Shown here: in pieces, positions 8,265 to 16,739 of the stretch | Layout of the letters: every line of letters begins with the position of its first letter | Position numbering within the stretch: the first letter of the stretch is position 1 | NCBI RefSeq assembly: GCF_014643375.1 | Contig: NZ_BMJJ01000005.1 | Coordinates: 62,001-126,000 of the forward strand | Reading direction: 5' to 3' | From: Aureimonas glaciei | GTDB taxonomy: Bacteria > Pseudomonadota > Alphaproteobacteria > Rhizobiales > Rhizobiaceae | DNA length: 64,000 nucleotides | Position numbers and translations under genes: made by a program | The notes under the pieces: model-generated | Database searches by the model: none | The model's input: only the letters and a program-made list of their open reading frames with translations | What the model was told of the DNA's origin: nothing

Positions 8265-8600
8265 CGCTGGCGCAAGCCGGCTATGGCGATAAACCGCCGA
8301 TGAAATAAGCCATTCGGACCCGGGGGCGGTACCCGGCGCCTCCACCTGAGTTCTTCCCCGAAGGATCGCTTCCTTCCCGCGAAGAGCTGAGGCGGGGGCG
8401 AAATAGGATCGACGAGGGTGTAAAGATCGGAACTTTGCTCGGCATTGTACCACCGTTATCGGGCTGTATCAGTAGTTGCCAATGACAACTATGCGGAAGC
8501 CCGTCTCGCAGCCTAAGGCTGTGCGATAGCTTCAAATCAAGTCCTGGGGGTTCGCACTCTCGGGCGGGGTCCGGAGGCACCTGGCAACAGAAGCCTCCAC
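8265..8600 (+). ncRNA. ssrA: Two-piece (circularly permuted) transfer-messenger RNA
   Basis: The tag frame at 8478-8516 reads GCC AAT GAC AAC to TAA and encodes ANDNYAEARLAA, the rhizobial degradation tag. GGGGGCG (8394-8400) starts the coding piece and is followed by AAATAGGATCGACGAG. It pairs with CGCCTCC (8337-8343), which lies upstream in the acceptor piece, forming a 7-bp acceptor stem with the G3-U70 pair that specifies alanine. A T-arm CCGGG/CCCGG lies just before it. The 3' strand therefore precedes the 5' strand, the permuted order of alphaproteobacteria, with a 45-nt spacer (about 8348-8392) removed in processing. A GGAGGC/GCCTCC hairpin (8573-8598) ends the coding piece. Exact ends are approximate. 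It rescues stalled ribosomes with SmpB. Confidence 0.95.
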
Positions 8601-8658
8601 TCAATCTTCCCCGACCGGCGTGTCGGACCCAATGCGGAAAGCAGTCAGAGACCTCACG

Positions 8659-9231
8659 ATGGGCCAAGATTTAATCCGCTACGATATTCTCGCCCAGGAC
8701 GCCTTGCGCGGCGTCATCCGCAAGGTCTTGAACGAAGTCATCAAGACCGGCCTGCCGGGCGAGCACCACTTTTTCATCACCTTCCTCACCTCGGCACCCG
8801 GCGTGCGGATCTCGTCGCGGCTGCGGGAAAAGTATCCTGAGCTGATGACGATCGTCATCCAGCACCAGTACTGGGATCTCGCGGTCACCGACACGACCTT
8901 CGAAGTCGGCCTGTCCTTCTCCGACATTCCCGAGCGCCTGCTGATCCCCTTCGCGGCGATCCGCGGCTTCTATGATCCGGCGGTGAATTTCGAGCTGGAA
9001 TTCGACGTTCGCGACGTCGAGGCGGCCAATGGCTCGACCGACGACGGTTCCGTGCCGCTTCCCGCTCCCGCCCTTCAGCAGGTGCCGAAGCCGCAGCGCG
9101 CTGCCGCGCCCTCCAAACTGCCGGCCAAGCCGCGCAAGGAGGACGCCGCCGAGAAGACCGACAATCCGGCCGCGACCGACAAGAAGCCGGCGGATGTCGT
9201 CTCGCTGGACGCGTTCCGCAAGAAGACCTGA
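8659..9231 (+). CDS. sspB: SspB (alpha type), ClpXP adaptor for ssrA-tagged proteins
   Basis: 190 residues. The first 120 form the SspB fold (MGQDLIRYDILAQDALRGVI, then FFITFLTSAPGVRIS and YPELMTIVIQHQYWDL), which binds the tmRNA tag. A Pro/Ala/Lys-rich linker follows, and the C-terminal VVSLDAFRKK should be the short ClpX-docking tail. It delivers tagged proteins to ClpXP. The frame opens earlier at 8620, but that stretch begins right after the tmRNA coding piece; the ATG at 8659 matches the family start. It lies about 60 nt after ssrA, so tag and adaptor are neighbours, and it leads two small genes. Confidence 0.95.
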   Translation: MGQDLIRYDILAQDALRGVIRKVLNEVIKTGLPGEHHFFITFLTSAPGVRISSRLREKYPELMTIVIQHQYWDLAVTDTTFEVGLSFSDIPERLLIPFAAIRGFYDPAVNFELEFDVRDVEAANGSTDDGSVPLPAPALQQVPKPQRAAAPSKLPAKPRKEDAAEKTDNPAATDKKPADVVSLDAFRKKT

Positions 9232-9234
9232 GTC

Positions 9235-9471
9235 TTGGCGGAGATCGTCAATCTTCGCCTGGCCCGCAAGCGCGCTTTGCGGCGTGACGACGCTGAGAAG
9301 GCCGACGCCAACCGGATAGCCTTCGGCATGCCGAAGGCTCTGCGCGACAAGGCGGAGCGGGAGAACCGGCAGGCCGCGCGGGCGCTCGACGGGGTGCGCC
9401 GCGGCAATGTGGCGGATCCGGCCGGGGATGCTGGCAGCCGCGCATCGCCGCCGGCGGACGAACCTTCCTGA
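9235..9471 (+). CDS. DUF4169-family small basic protein
   Basis: 78 residues, strongly charged, starting MAEIVNLRLARKRALRRDDAEKADANRIAFG, which fits the DUF4169 family of alphaproteobacteria. No membrane segment. The start codon is TTG at 9235, only three bases after the sspB stop, so it is probably translated by coupling to sspB. Function unknown. A ribbon-helix-helix gene follows after 48 nt. Confidence 0.8.
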   Translation: MAEIVNLRLARKRALRRDDAEKADANRIAFGMPKALRDKAERENRQAARALDGVRRGNVADPAGDAGSRASPPADEPS

Positions 9472-9519
9472 ACCTCGCGCCTGCGGAGAGGCCGCCGGTA
9501 TGATCACGGCGGACGTTAG

Positions 9520-9735
9520 ATGATCGTCAAGCGATCCATCACCATCCGCGGCCACCGCACCTCGATCAGCATCGAGGACGCGTTCTGGATAAGGCTGCAG
9601 GCGATCGCCGGAGCCAGAGCCCAGCCGATCGCTGCCCTCGTCGCGGCAATCGATGCCGGCCGCGAGCCCGGCTCCAACCTTTCGTCCGCCGTCCGCCTCT
9701 TCGTGCTCGACGAGGCGCTCGGCCGGCACGCCTGA
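9520..9735 (+). CDS. Ribbon-helix-helix domain protein (RHH_4 type)
   Basis: 71 residues made up almost entirely of one ribbon-helix-helix domain: KRSITIRGHRTSISIEDAFW is the beta strand and first helix, and SNLSSAVRLFVLDEAL the second helix. Members of this family are predicted DNA-binding proteins, often encoded near sspB and fumC in rhizobia. It probably represses or modulates an unknown target. It is third in the sspB unit. The start ATG at 9520 has only a weak ribosome site. Confidence 0.82.
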   Translation: MIVKRSITIRGHRTSISIEDAFWIRLQAIAGARAQPIAALVAAIDAGREPGSNLSSAVRLFVLDEALGRHA

Positions 9736-9760
9736 GCGGCCTGACCGTCGCGGGCGTCGG

Positions 9761-9794
9761 TGGCGCAGCACGACAGCTGGCGCAGCACGACAGG
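9761..9794. repeat. Tandem 17-nt duplication
   Basis: TGGCGCAGCACGACAG occurs twice in direct contact with a one-base join (9761-9776 and 9778-9793). It lies between the ribbon-helix-helix gene and the stop of the AsmA gene. The surrounding 9736-9969 holds no supported gene. Confidence 0.7.
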
Positions 9795-9969
9795 GGCGTT
9801 GATGCCGTGATGGCCGACCGCTGTCTGCGTGTCGGTGATCCCGTGAGTTCGATCAGCCTTCGCCGGTCTTCGAGACTGGGCCCGAAACGGGGCCGCAAAG
9901 TTCCGGGACAGATCCTGCGAAGCCGACGAGTGAATGCGGGATGGCGGATTCCAGAATCGCCGTCCCGCC

Positions 9970-12900
9970 TCAGAAATCGAGCGGATTGCTGACGCCGGGC
10001 AAGGACGGGAAGTCCTGGGAGGGCGTCTGCGGGCTCGCAGGGGCAGGCGCCGGCTCCAGGCGAAACGGCGGCAAGGCCGGCGATGGGGAACCGGAAGGCG
10101 TTTCAGCGGCGCGGCGCGCCTCCTCGGCCTGTCGGGACGCCGCCGCGGCGGCGCCAGCCGCTTCGCGGGCCTGCCGGGCCCGCTCGGCCTCCCTTGCCCG
10201 TGTAGCTTCCGCAGCACGCGCTGCCTCCGCCGCACGCGCCGCCTCCGCCGCGCGGGCCGCTTCTGCCGCCCGGGCCGCGGCCGCCGCTTCCGCCTCGCGC
10301 GCCGCCCGTTGGCGTTGCGCCTCCTCCGCCTCCCGAGCTTCGCGCGCGAGCGTCGCCGCGGCTTCCGCGGCAGCAGCGGCCTCGGCCGCCGCCCGCTCGG
10401 CCTCCACCCGCTGCCGTTGCAGGCGCAGCTCTTCGGCGGCGTCCGTCGCCGCCTTCGCCGTCTCGGCCGCCAGACGCTCGGTCTCCCGCCAGCGATAGTA
10501 GCGGGCCTCGCGGCGAAGCCGCAGCCGCTCCTGCAGCGCTTCCTGCATGGCCTCCACCCGTGCCTGCTCGCGCTCGAAGGCGCGCACCGAGAGATAGCTC
10601 GCCAGCGGCTGGACGTCGGCCGTCAGGGTGGGGCCGGACAGCGGACCGGACAGGCGATAGAGAATCGCCGGCTCGGCACCCTCGATCGCCTCGTCGCCGG
10701 GATCGAGCGCCAGCCGCAGGCTGGCATCGATGCCGAGCGTCTTCAGGTCGATCGATCCGTCGCCGCCGAGGGTCTCGCCGGTTCCGGCCAGGCGCGTGTT
10801 GGCGAAGCGCGCCACGCCGCCAGCGACGGAGAACTCCGCCCGGAGATTCGGCACGGGGTAGCGCGACCCCGTCCGAAGATCCGCGACGAGGCCGGCCGTC
10901 GTCTCCGTTCCCGGCGCAAATCCCTCGGCGTCGGCGGCGGTCAGCAGCGGGCCGAACATCCCAGGCCGAATCCCGGCAAAACTGCCGTCCTGGATGCGGA
11001 CCGATCCGGCCCCGGTCAGCGCAGAGACCAGACCCGCATAGGACTGGCCCGTGCCATCCAGCGACAGGCTGGCATCCAGAGTCCCGTCAATGCCCGGCAG
11101 GCCGGCGTCACCCGCCTCGTCGTCGCCGCTGCGGCCCTGCGCCAGGGTGCCGAGGTCGATGCCGTTGAACTCGGCCGCCAGCGCAAAACCGCCGACGCCA
11201 TTGGCATTGCGCAGCGTCGCCGATCCCGAGACGTAGCCGCCGGAGAACGCGCCCTTCATCGAGGTCAGCTGCAGATTGCCGTCGGTCGCGTCGAGAGCCG
11301 CGCCGAAATCGCCGAGGTCGCGGCCGTTGCCAAGACGCAGCGTGTCCGCGCTGACCTGCAGGGCCAGATCGACCGGCGGCAGCAGCGCAGCCGTGAAGCT
11401 TTCGTCTGACCAGGCCTCGCCGCGCGCGGGCGGCCGGCCGTAGACGAGCGAGGCCAGCCAAGGCAGCGACAGGTCCGAGACATAGACCTCGCCCGTCAGG
11501 GGCTCACCGGCCAGCCGCTGCAGCTCGGCGCTGACATCGGTGCCGGCGATCTTTCCCGACACATTGCGCAGGTCGAGCGTGTCGCCGGCAAACGCGACCT
11601 GGCCGCCGAGATCGACCGGCAGGACCTCCAGCGCCGATTGGCCCAAGGCGATGCCGGTCGTCATCAGGAGCGGCGACAGGTCGTCGCTGCGGGCGTTGAC
11701 GCCGAAGTCGGCGGCCGTGATCCCGGTGGCGGCGACCTCGAACGTGCCCTCGGCCGTAAAGGCGGTGCCGGGCGCGCGCAGGGCGGCGCTGGCCGCCACG
11801 GGGCCGGTCTCGCCGGCCGAGAGCGCCACCGTCAATGCCAGAGGCGAAGGGGACGGCACCGGCAGGGACTCCAGCCCGAGCTGCGACAGGAGAACGGAGG
11901 GCGTGGGGCTGGTGAGGCCGAGATCGAGCCCGAAGCGGCCGCTGCTGCCCTCGGCATAGATCCCGTTGCCGAGCGCCAGCTGCAGGGTGATGGCGGTATC
12001 GGCGGCGGTGCCGTCCAGCGCGATGTCGAGCGTCGGCTTTTCGCCCGGCTTTTCCACCTGCGTCTTCACGCTCCCGGCCAGCGCCAGCGGTCCGAGCGTC
12101 GGCGCGCGAACCACCAGCGCGTCCAGCGCCGGGCTCGCCGGCAGCTGCGCCGCCAGAAATGCCATCGCCTCCGCCGGACGGGCGGAGGCCAGCTTGAAGG
12201 CCAGGCTTCCTTCCACGCCGGCCACGCCGCCCCCGAAGCCGCCGAGCGTGCCGGACAGCTCGACATCGGTCCCCGCGAGATCGCCGAGATCGAACCGCGC
12301 GACGCGCACGCCGTCGCCGTCATAGGCGAGATCGGCATCGATTCGGCCGGCGGCGACGCCGCGATAGGTCACCGGCCCGGCCGAGATCCGGACGGCCATC
12401 TTGCCGGCTTCGGCGAGCGAATCGTCCTCGCCGGTGAACAGCCGCGACAGCGCCAGCAGCGCGTCGAGATCGACCCGGCCGGCATCGAGCGAGGCGCTGA
12501 GCGCGCGCGCGTCGCGCGGCCCCGAGCGCTGCAGTCGGCCCTTCAGCGTGTCGCCGGCCAGGTTGATCTCGAGATCGCTGAACAGCTGCACGTCCGGCGT
12601 CAGGTCCACCGTCGCCGAAAAGCCCGCTTGCGGCAGCGCGCGGATCGCCGGATCGACCGATCCCGTCAGCCAGCCGGCAAAGCCAGAAGGCTGGCGCGAG
12701 GCGACGAGGAGATCGCCCTTGAAGCCGATCGACGACGCGAGGGTGACGACGCCGGTCGCCTCCATGCTGGTGCGCCCCGGCAGTTCCGCCACGAAGCGTG
12801 CCAGCGACCATCCGGTGTCCGTCGGCGAGGCGGTCAAGGCGACGTCGCGGATCGTCGTGTCGCCGGCCACGACCACGGGCAGCGCCAGCGTCACGCTTCC

Positions 12901-14100
12901 CGGCATCTGGGGTTTGGGCACCGCGGCGAGCACGGCCTGCGCCGCCGCCAGCCGCCGCTCGAAGGTGAGCGGCTCCGCCGAGGGCGTCGCCGCGTCGCTG
13001 GCGAGGCTGTCCACATCGACCTGCTCGCCTTCGAGATCCAGGGTGAAATGCGGCAGGCGGGCGAGGCTGACCAATCCGGACCCGGTCAGGATGTAGGGCG
13101 TCTCGCCGGCACCGGCGGCGACACGGATCTCGCTGAGATCAATCTTCGCCGGCGTCGCCACCAGCTTGGCGGCGGCATCGAGCGGCGGCAGCAGGCGCGC
13201 CCTCTCGGGCGTGGGCGCGACAGGCACGCCGTCGGCCGGCGGCTCGCTCGTCACCGGCTTCGGCAGCGGGCTGACGACCCGCATCGCGCCGGTGAAGGTC
13301 GGCAGGTTCTCCGTTACTGCCGCGGCGCCATCGAAGACGAGGCTGGCGTCCAGAACCGGCGAGTCGACGGTCAGCCGGAAAGGCAGGCCCGTTGTCTCCT
13401 GCACCGGGCCGCTGGCCAGGGAGAAGGTCAGCGTCTGACCGTTGGCCGCGAGCGTGCCGGATCCGGCAAAGGGCCCCTGCAGCGAGCGGGCGGACATCCG
13501 GGCGTCGACGTCGGTCAGATTGTGCACGCGGCCGGTGATGCCGTTTTCGAGCGAGATCGATCCATCGCGGATCTCGACATCGTCGAGAACGATCCGGGCA
13601 TCGATCGGCAAGGCCGCCGTTGCGCCGACAAGCGACAAGCCGCCGTCCTGAGTCAGCGGGACGCGGATGTGCGGCCGGTCCAGTTGCATGGAGAAGATCT
13701 GGATGACGCCGGAAAGGTAGGGCGCCAGTTCCGCGTCCATGCGAAAGCCGGCGACGGTCATCAGCGGCTTGGCCGGATTGGCCGCATCCTCCACGACGAC
13801 ATCGGTGAAGGTCACCGAGGGGAAGGGAAGAATCCGCGCCGAGGCGGCGCCGCGCACGACGACCTTGTGCCCGACGATGGCCGAAGCCTCGCGCTCGAAA
13901 TCCGCCCGGTAGGCGCTCCAGTCGATGAAATAGGGGGCGATCAGCACGCCGAGCAGCGCGAGGACTAACAGTCCGCCGATGGCGACGAAGCCTCTGACCA
14001 GGACACTCTCCTTCTCGTCCGTCCGCTTTGGCACGATCCGCCGCCCATCCGCAGCGGCAAGGCTGGCGCGTCTCGCACCGTCATTCCCTGCATGGAGCAA
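9970..14100 (-). CDS. Large AsmA-family protein with Ala/Arg/Glu-rich tail
   Basis: 1376 residues. One N-terminal membrane anchor (GFVAIGGLLVLALLGVLIAPYF, near residue 40) is followed by SAYRADFEREASAIVGHKVVVRG, the AsmA N-terminal signature. Long repetitive beta-strand regions fill the middle and an AsmA-2 type domain lies near residue 1000-1150. From about 1200 to 1310 the chain is a highly charged helix with ARAAEA repeats, and the end is Pro-rich. AsmA proteins span the periplasm and are thought to carry phospholipids to the outer membrane. The start is uncertain: the frame opens with TTG at 14100, and a GTG at 14033 is also possible. No Shine-Dalgarno site decides it. Confidence 0.88.
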   Translation of the reverse strand: MLHAGNDGARRASLAAADGRRIVPKRTDEKESVLVRGFVAIGGLLVLALLGVLIAPYFIDWSAYRADFEREASAIVGHKVVVRGAASARILPFPSVTFTDVVVEDAANPAKPLMTVAGFRMDAELAPYLSGVIQIFSMQLDRPHIRVPLTQDGGLSLVGATAALPIDARIVLDDVEIRDGSISLENGITGRVHNLTDVDARMSARSLQGPFAGSGTLAANGQTLTFSLASGPVQETTGLPFRLTVDSPVLDASLVFDGAAAVTENLPTFTGAMRVVSPLPKPVTSEPPADGVPVAPTPERARLLPPLDAAAKLVATPAKIDLSEIRVAAGAGETPYILTGSGLVSLARLPHFTLDLEGEQVDVDSLASDAATPSAEPLTFERRLAAAQAVLAAVPKPQMPGSVTLALPVVVAGDTTIRDVALTASPTDTGWSLARFVAELPGRTSMEATGVVTLASSIGFKGDLLVASRQPSGFAGWLTGSVDPAIRALPQAGFSATVDLTPDVQLFSDLEINLAGDTLKGRLQRSGPRDARALSASLDAGRVDLDALLALSRLFTGEDDSLAEAGKMAVRISAGPVTYRGVAAGRIDADLAYDGDGVRVARFDLGDLAGTDVELSGTLGGFGGGVAGVEGSLAFKLASARPAEAMAFLAAQLPASPALDALVVRAPTLGPLALAGSVKTQVEKPGEKPTLDIALDGTAADTAITLQLALGNGIYAEGSSGRFGLDLGLTSPTPSVLLSQLGLESLPVPSPSPLALTVALSAGETGPVAASAALRAPGTAFTAEGTFEVAATGITAADFGVNARSDDLSPLLMTTGIALGQSALEVLPVDLGGQVAFAGDTLDLRNVSGKIAGTDVSAELQRLAGEPLTGEVYVSDLSLPWLASLVYGRPPARGEAWSDESFTAALLPPVDLALQVSADTLRLGNGRDLGDFGAALDATDGNLQLTSMKGAFSGGYVSGSATLRNANGVGGFALAAEFNGIDLGTLAQGRSGDDEAGDAGLPGIDGTLDASLSLDGTGQSYAGLVSALTGAGSVRIQDGSFAGIRPGMFGPLLTAADAEGFAPGTETTAGLVADLRTGSRYPVPNLRAEFSVAGGVARFANTRLAGTGETLGGDGSIDLKTLGIDASLRLALDPGDEAIEGAEPAILYRLSGPLSGPTLTADVQPLASYLSVRAFEREQARVEAMQEALQERLRLRREARYYRWRETERLAAETAKAATDAAEELRLQRQRVEAERAAAEAAAAAEAAATLAREAREAEEAQRQRAAREAEAAAAARAAEAARAAEAARAAEAARAAEATRAREAERARQAREAAGAAAAASRQAEEARRAAETPSGSPSPALPPFRLEPAPAPASPQTPSQDFPSLPGVSNPLDF

Positions 14101-14191
14101 ACGCCCAGCAAATCCTAGCGCACGACTCTACGGAATGGCCAGAAAGTGGCGATTTTGTCGATGCCGGCGGGAACTGCCGAACACAGCTCTA

Positions 14192-15607
14192 TCAGGCCGG
14201 CATGAAGATCTTGCCGGGATTGAGGATATTGTTGGGGTCGAGCACCTGCTTGATCTGGCGCATGACGCCGAGCGCCTCGCCCAGCTCGTCCTGGAGATAG
14301 CCGCGCTTGCCCTGGCCGACGCCGTGCTCGCCGGTGCAGGTGCCGTCGTAGCGCAAGGCCCGCAGCGACAGTCGGGCGATGAAGGCCTCGGCGCGCTCGA
14401 CCTCTTCCTCGTTCTCCTGGTCGAGCAGCAGCGTGACATGAAAATTGCCGTCGCCGACATGGCCGACGATCGGGCCGATGAGGCCGTGCTCGGCAATGTC
14501 GGCCTGCGTCTCGGCGATGCAGTCGGACAGCGACGAGACGGGCACGCAGACATCCGTCGCGATCGCCTGCGCGCCCGGGCGCAAGGTCAGGCTCGCCCAG
14601 TAGAAGTCGTGCCGCGCCTTCCAGAGTTTGGCCCGCTCCTCCGTGCGCGTCGAGCCGGCGAAGGGGCCGCCGCCGTTTTCCCCCGCGATCGCGGCAAAGA
14701 ATTCGGCCTGCTCGGCGACCGAGGCTGCCGAGCCGTGCAGCTCGACGAAGAGACAGGGCGAGCGCGGCAGATCGATCTTGGAATAGGCGATCGAGGCCTC
14801 GATCGCCTCCGCGTCGAGGAGTTCGATCCGCGCCACAGGGATGCCTGACTGCACCGTCTGGATCACCGCATCGCAGGCTTGGCGCACGCTCGGAAACGGA
14901 CAGACGCCGGAGAGGATGGTGTCGGGGATGCCGTAGAGCTTCAGGTTCAGCTTGGTGATGATGCCGAGCGTTCCTTCCGAGCCGACGAGGAGGCGCGTCA
15001 GGTCGTAGCCGGCCGATGTCTTCTTCGCCCGGCGCGCGGTGCGGATAATGCGGCCATCCGCCATGACGGCGGTGACGCCGATGACGTTGTCGCGCATGGT
15101 GCCGTAGCGCACGGCGCTGGTGCCGCTCGCCCGCGTCGCCGCCATGCCGCCGAGGCTGGCATTGGCACCGGGATCGATCGGGAAGAACAGGCCGGTGTCG
15201 CGCAGCTGCGCGTTCAGCGCCTCGCGGGTGATGCCGGGCTCGACGGTGACGTCGAAATCCTCCGGGTTCAGCTGCAGGATCTTGTCCATCCGCGACAGGT
15301 CGAGCGAGATGCCGCCGAAAGGCGCGTTGACGTGGCCCTCCAGCGAGGAGCCGATGCCGAAGGCGATGATCGGGCAGGCATGCGCGTGGCAGACGAGGAC
15401 GACGTCGCGCACCTCTTCCTCGGTCTCGGCGAAGAAGACGGCATCGGGCAGCTGGTTCGGGATATAGGTGCGGGTGTGGCCATGCGCGCGGCGCACATCC
15501 TCGCCCGTCACGAGACGTTCGCCGAACCGCTGTTTCAGGAGCGCGACCGCGGTCGCCGTGCCGTGTCGCGGCGGGGAAATCTCGCGCCTGATGTCCGCCA
15601 GAGTCAT
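14192..15607 (-). CDS. FAD-linked 2-hydroxyacid dehydrogenase (D-lactate dehydrogenase / GlcD-like)
   Basis: 471 residues. The FAD-binding PCMH part contains PIIAFGIGSSLEGHV and DPGANASLGGMAATRASG. The C-terminal part has IVGHVGDGNFHVTLLLD and GTCTGEHGVGQGKRGYL, whose His residues sit at the flavin in this family, and it ends LDPNNILNPGKIF. These enzymes oxidise D-lactate or glycolate and pass electrons to cytochrome c or quinone. No GlcE or GlcF partner is nearby, which favours a stand-alone D-lactate dehydrogenase. GAGGGG eight bases before ATG 15607 sets the start; the open frame extends 80 codons further without support. Confidence 0.92.
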   Translation of the reverse strand: MTLADIRREISPPRHGTATAVALLKQRFGERLVTGEDVRRAHGHTRTYIPNQLPDAVFFAETEEEVRDVVLVCHAHACPIIAFGIGSSLEGHVNAPFGGISLDLSRMDKILQLNPEDFDVTVEPGITREALNAQLRDTGLFFPIDPGANASLGGMAATRASGTSAVRYGTMRDNVIGVTAVMADGRIIRTARRAKKTSAGYDLTRLLVGSEGTLGIITKLNLKLYGIPDTILSGVCPFPSVRQACDAVIQTVQSGIPVARIELLDAEAIEASIAYSKIDLPRSPCLFVELHGSAASVAEQAEFFAAIAGENGGGPFAGSTRTEERAKLWKARHDFYWASLTLRPGAQAIATDVCVPVSSLSDCIAETQADIAEHGLIGPIVGHVGDGNFHVTLLLDQENEEEVERAEAFIARLSLRALRYDGTCTGEHGVGQGKRGYLQDELGEALGVMRQIKQVLDPNNILNPGKIFMPA

Positions 15608-15690
15608 CGCCCGTCCCCTCGTAACTTTTCCCTTCGCCCGCAATGCCATAGACCGGCGGGGTTCCGCCAGTGCCAACCATAAGGGTAGAG

Positions 15691-16176
15691 ATGACCGAGA
15701 CTGTTCCCCACCGCTCCTCGCCGCTCCGCATCCGGCCGGAATGGATCGACTACAACGGCCACCTGAACCTGGCCTATTATCACGTGCTGTTCGACCAGGG
15801 CGCCGACGAGGAACTCGCGGCACTCGGACTCGGCCCCGACTATGCAAGCAGCCGGGGCATGACGACCTATGTGGCGGAAAACCACGTCTGCTATATCAGG
15901 GAGGTGTTCGAGCGCGACAGCGTCTACGTGACTGGCCAGATCGTCGACTTCGACGAAAAGCGCCTGCACATCTATCAGGAGCTCCGCCATGCCGACGGAT
16001 GGCTCGCCGCCACGCTCGAAGGCCTGGTGCTGTCGATCGACATGTCGGGCCCGAAGGTCGCGCCCTGGCCGGCGGACATTCTCGCGGCCATCACCGAGGC
16101 CGCGGGCAAGGACGCCCTGCTGCCGCGCCCGGAGCGGCTCGGACGCTCGGTCGGCATCCCCCGCAAGCCCGGCTGA
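15691..16176 (+). CDS. Hotdog-fold acyl-CoA thioesterase
   Basis: 161 residues. IRPEWIDYNGHLNLAYYHVLFD carries the N/D-x-G-H-x-N motif of 4HBT hotdog thioesterases, followed by the long hotdog helix. This subtype resembles betainyl-CoA or carnitine-linked thioesterases of rhizobia. It should hydrolyse an acyl-CoA in the cytosol; the acyl group is not clear. The ATG at 15691 follows AAGGGTAGAG and is preferred over a GTG seven codons earlier. It is divergent from the dehydrogenase gene across an 83-nt promoter region. Confidence 0.87.
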   Translation: MTETVPHRSSPLRIRPEWIDYNGHLNLAYYHVLFDQGADEELAALGLGPDYASSRGMTTYVAENHVCYIREVFERDSVYVTGQIVDFDEKRLHIYQELRHADGWLAATLEGLVLSIDMSGPKVAPWPADILAAITEAAGKDALLPRPERLGRSVGIPRKPG

Positions 16177-16220
16177 GCCGGCAGCCCCCGATCGAGGCGA
16201 CCATCGAGGCGACCCTGGCC

Positions 16221-16739
16221 TCAGCGTTCCGGCCACCAGGCCGCCAGCAGTCCCGGCCGGGCGCCGCTCAAGGGGTCGACGTCCGGTACCTCCAGCGCGT
16301 CGATCGCCCGCCGCGCCGCCTCCAGCGTCATCGCGCCGGCCCGCACGATCGTCCCGTCCTGGCCCGGCGGATAGGCGCCGACGACCTGGAAATCCGGCGA
16401 ACCGGAGAGCCTGCGATGGCCCACCCCCGCGGGGATGAAGACGGCGTCGCCGGGCTCGAGGGTCACCGCCGTGCCGCGATCCCCGCCGAAGCCGATACTG
16501 GCCTTTCCGGCCACGCACACGAGCACCTCGAAGCCGGTGACGTGGAAATGCCAGTAGTCGTAGATCGTGTAGGTCCACGTCCCCTGCCAGCCGTTCTGCC
16601 GCAGCTGCGCGTGCAAGGCCGCCGGCGGCAGGGGCGGATCGATCGCGCCGGTCGCGACGATCAGCGGCAGCTCGCTGTTTGGAATTCCGTCCGCCACATC
16701 GGGCTGGAGATGGACCCGCCGGGAAGAAAGCTTCGTCAT
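16221..16739 (-). CDS. Cupin-domain protein
   Basis: 172 residues with a single cupin barrel: HFHVTGFEVLVCVAGKASIGFGG is motif 1 and LEPGDAVFIPAGVGHRRL is motif 2, with His and Glu in metal-binding positions. The layout is close to the YjlB type. No signal peptide is seen. Its ATG overlaps the TGA of the dienelactone hydrolase gene (ATGA), so the two are translationally coupled and probably act together. Substrate unknown. Confidence 0.85.
   Translation of the reverse strand: MTKLSSRRVHLQPDVADGIPNSELPLIVATGAIDPPLPPAALHAQLRQNGWQGTWTYTIYDYWHFHVTGFEVLVCVAGKASIGFGGDRGTAVTLEPGDAVFIPAGVGHRRLSGSPDFQVVGAYPPGQDGTIVRAGAMTLEAARRAIDALEVPDVDPLSGARPGLLAAWWPER

Noticed and set aside
7995-8303. 102-codon open frame before ssrA
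   Set aside because: Runs into the tmRNA acceptor piece and has poor coding bias.
11638-13968. 776-codon plus-strand open frame
   Set aside because: Exact antisense of the AsmA gene, with the His/Arg/Gly-rich composition of a shadow.
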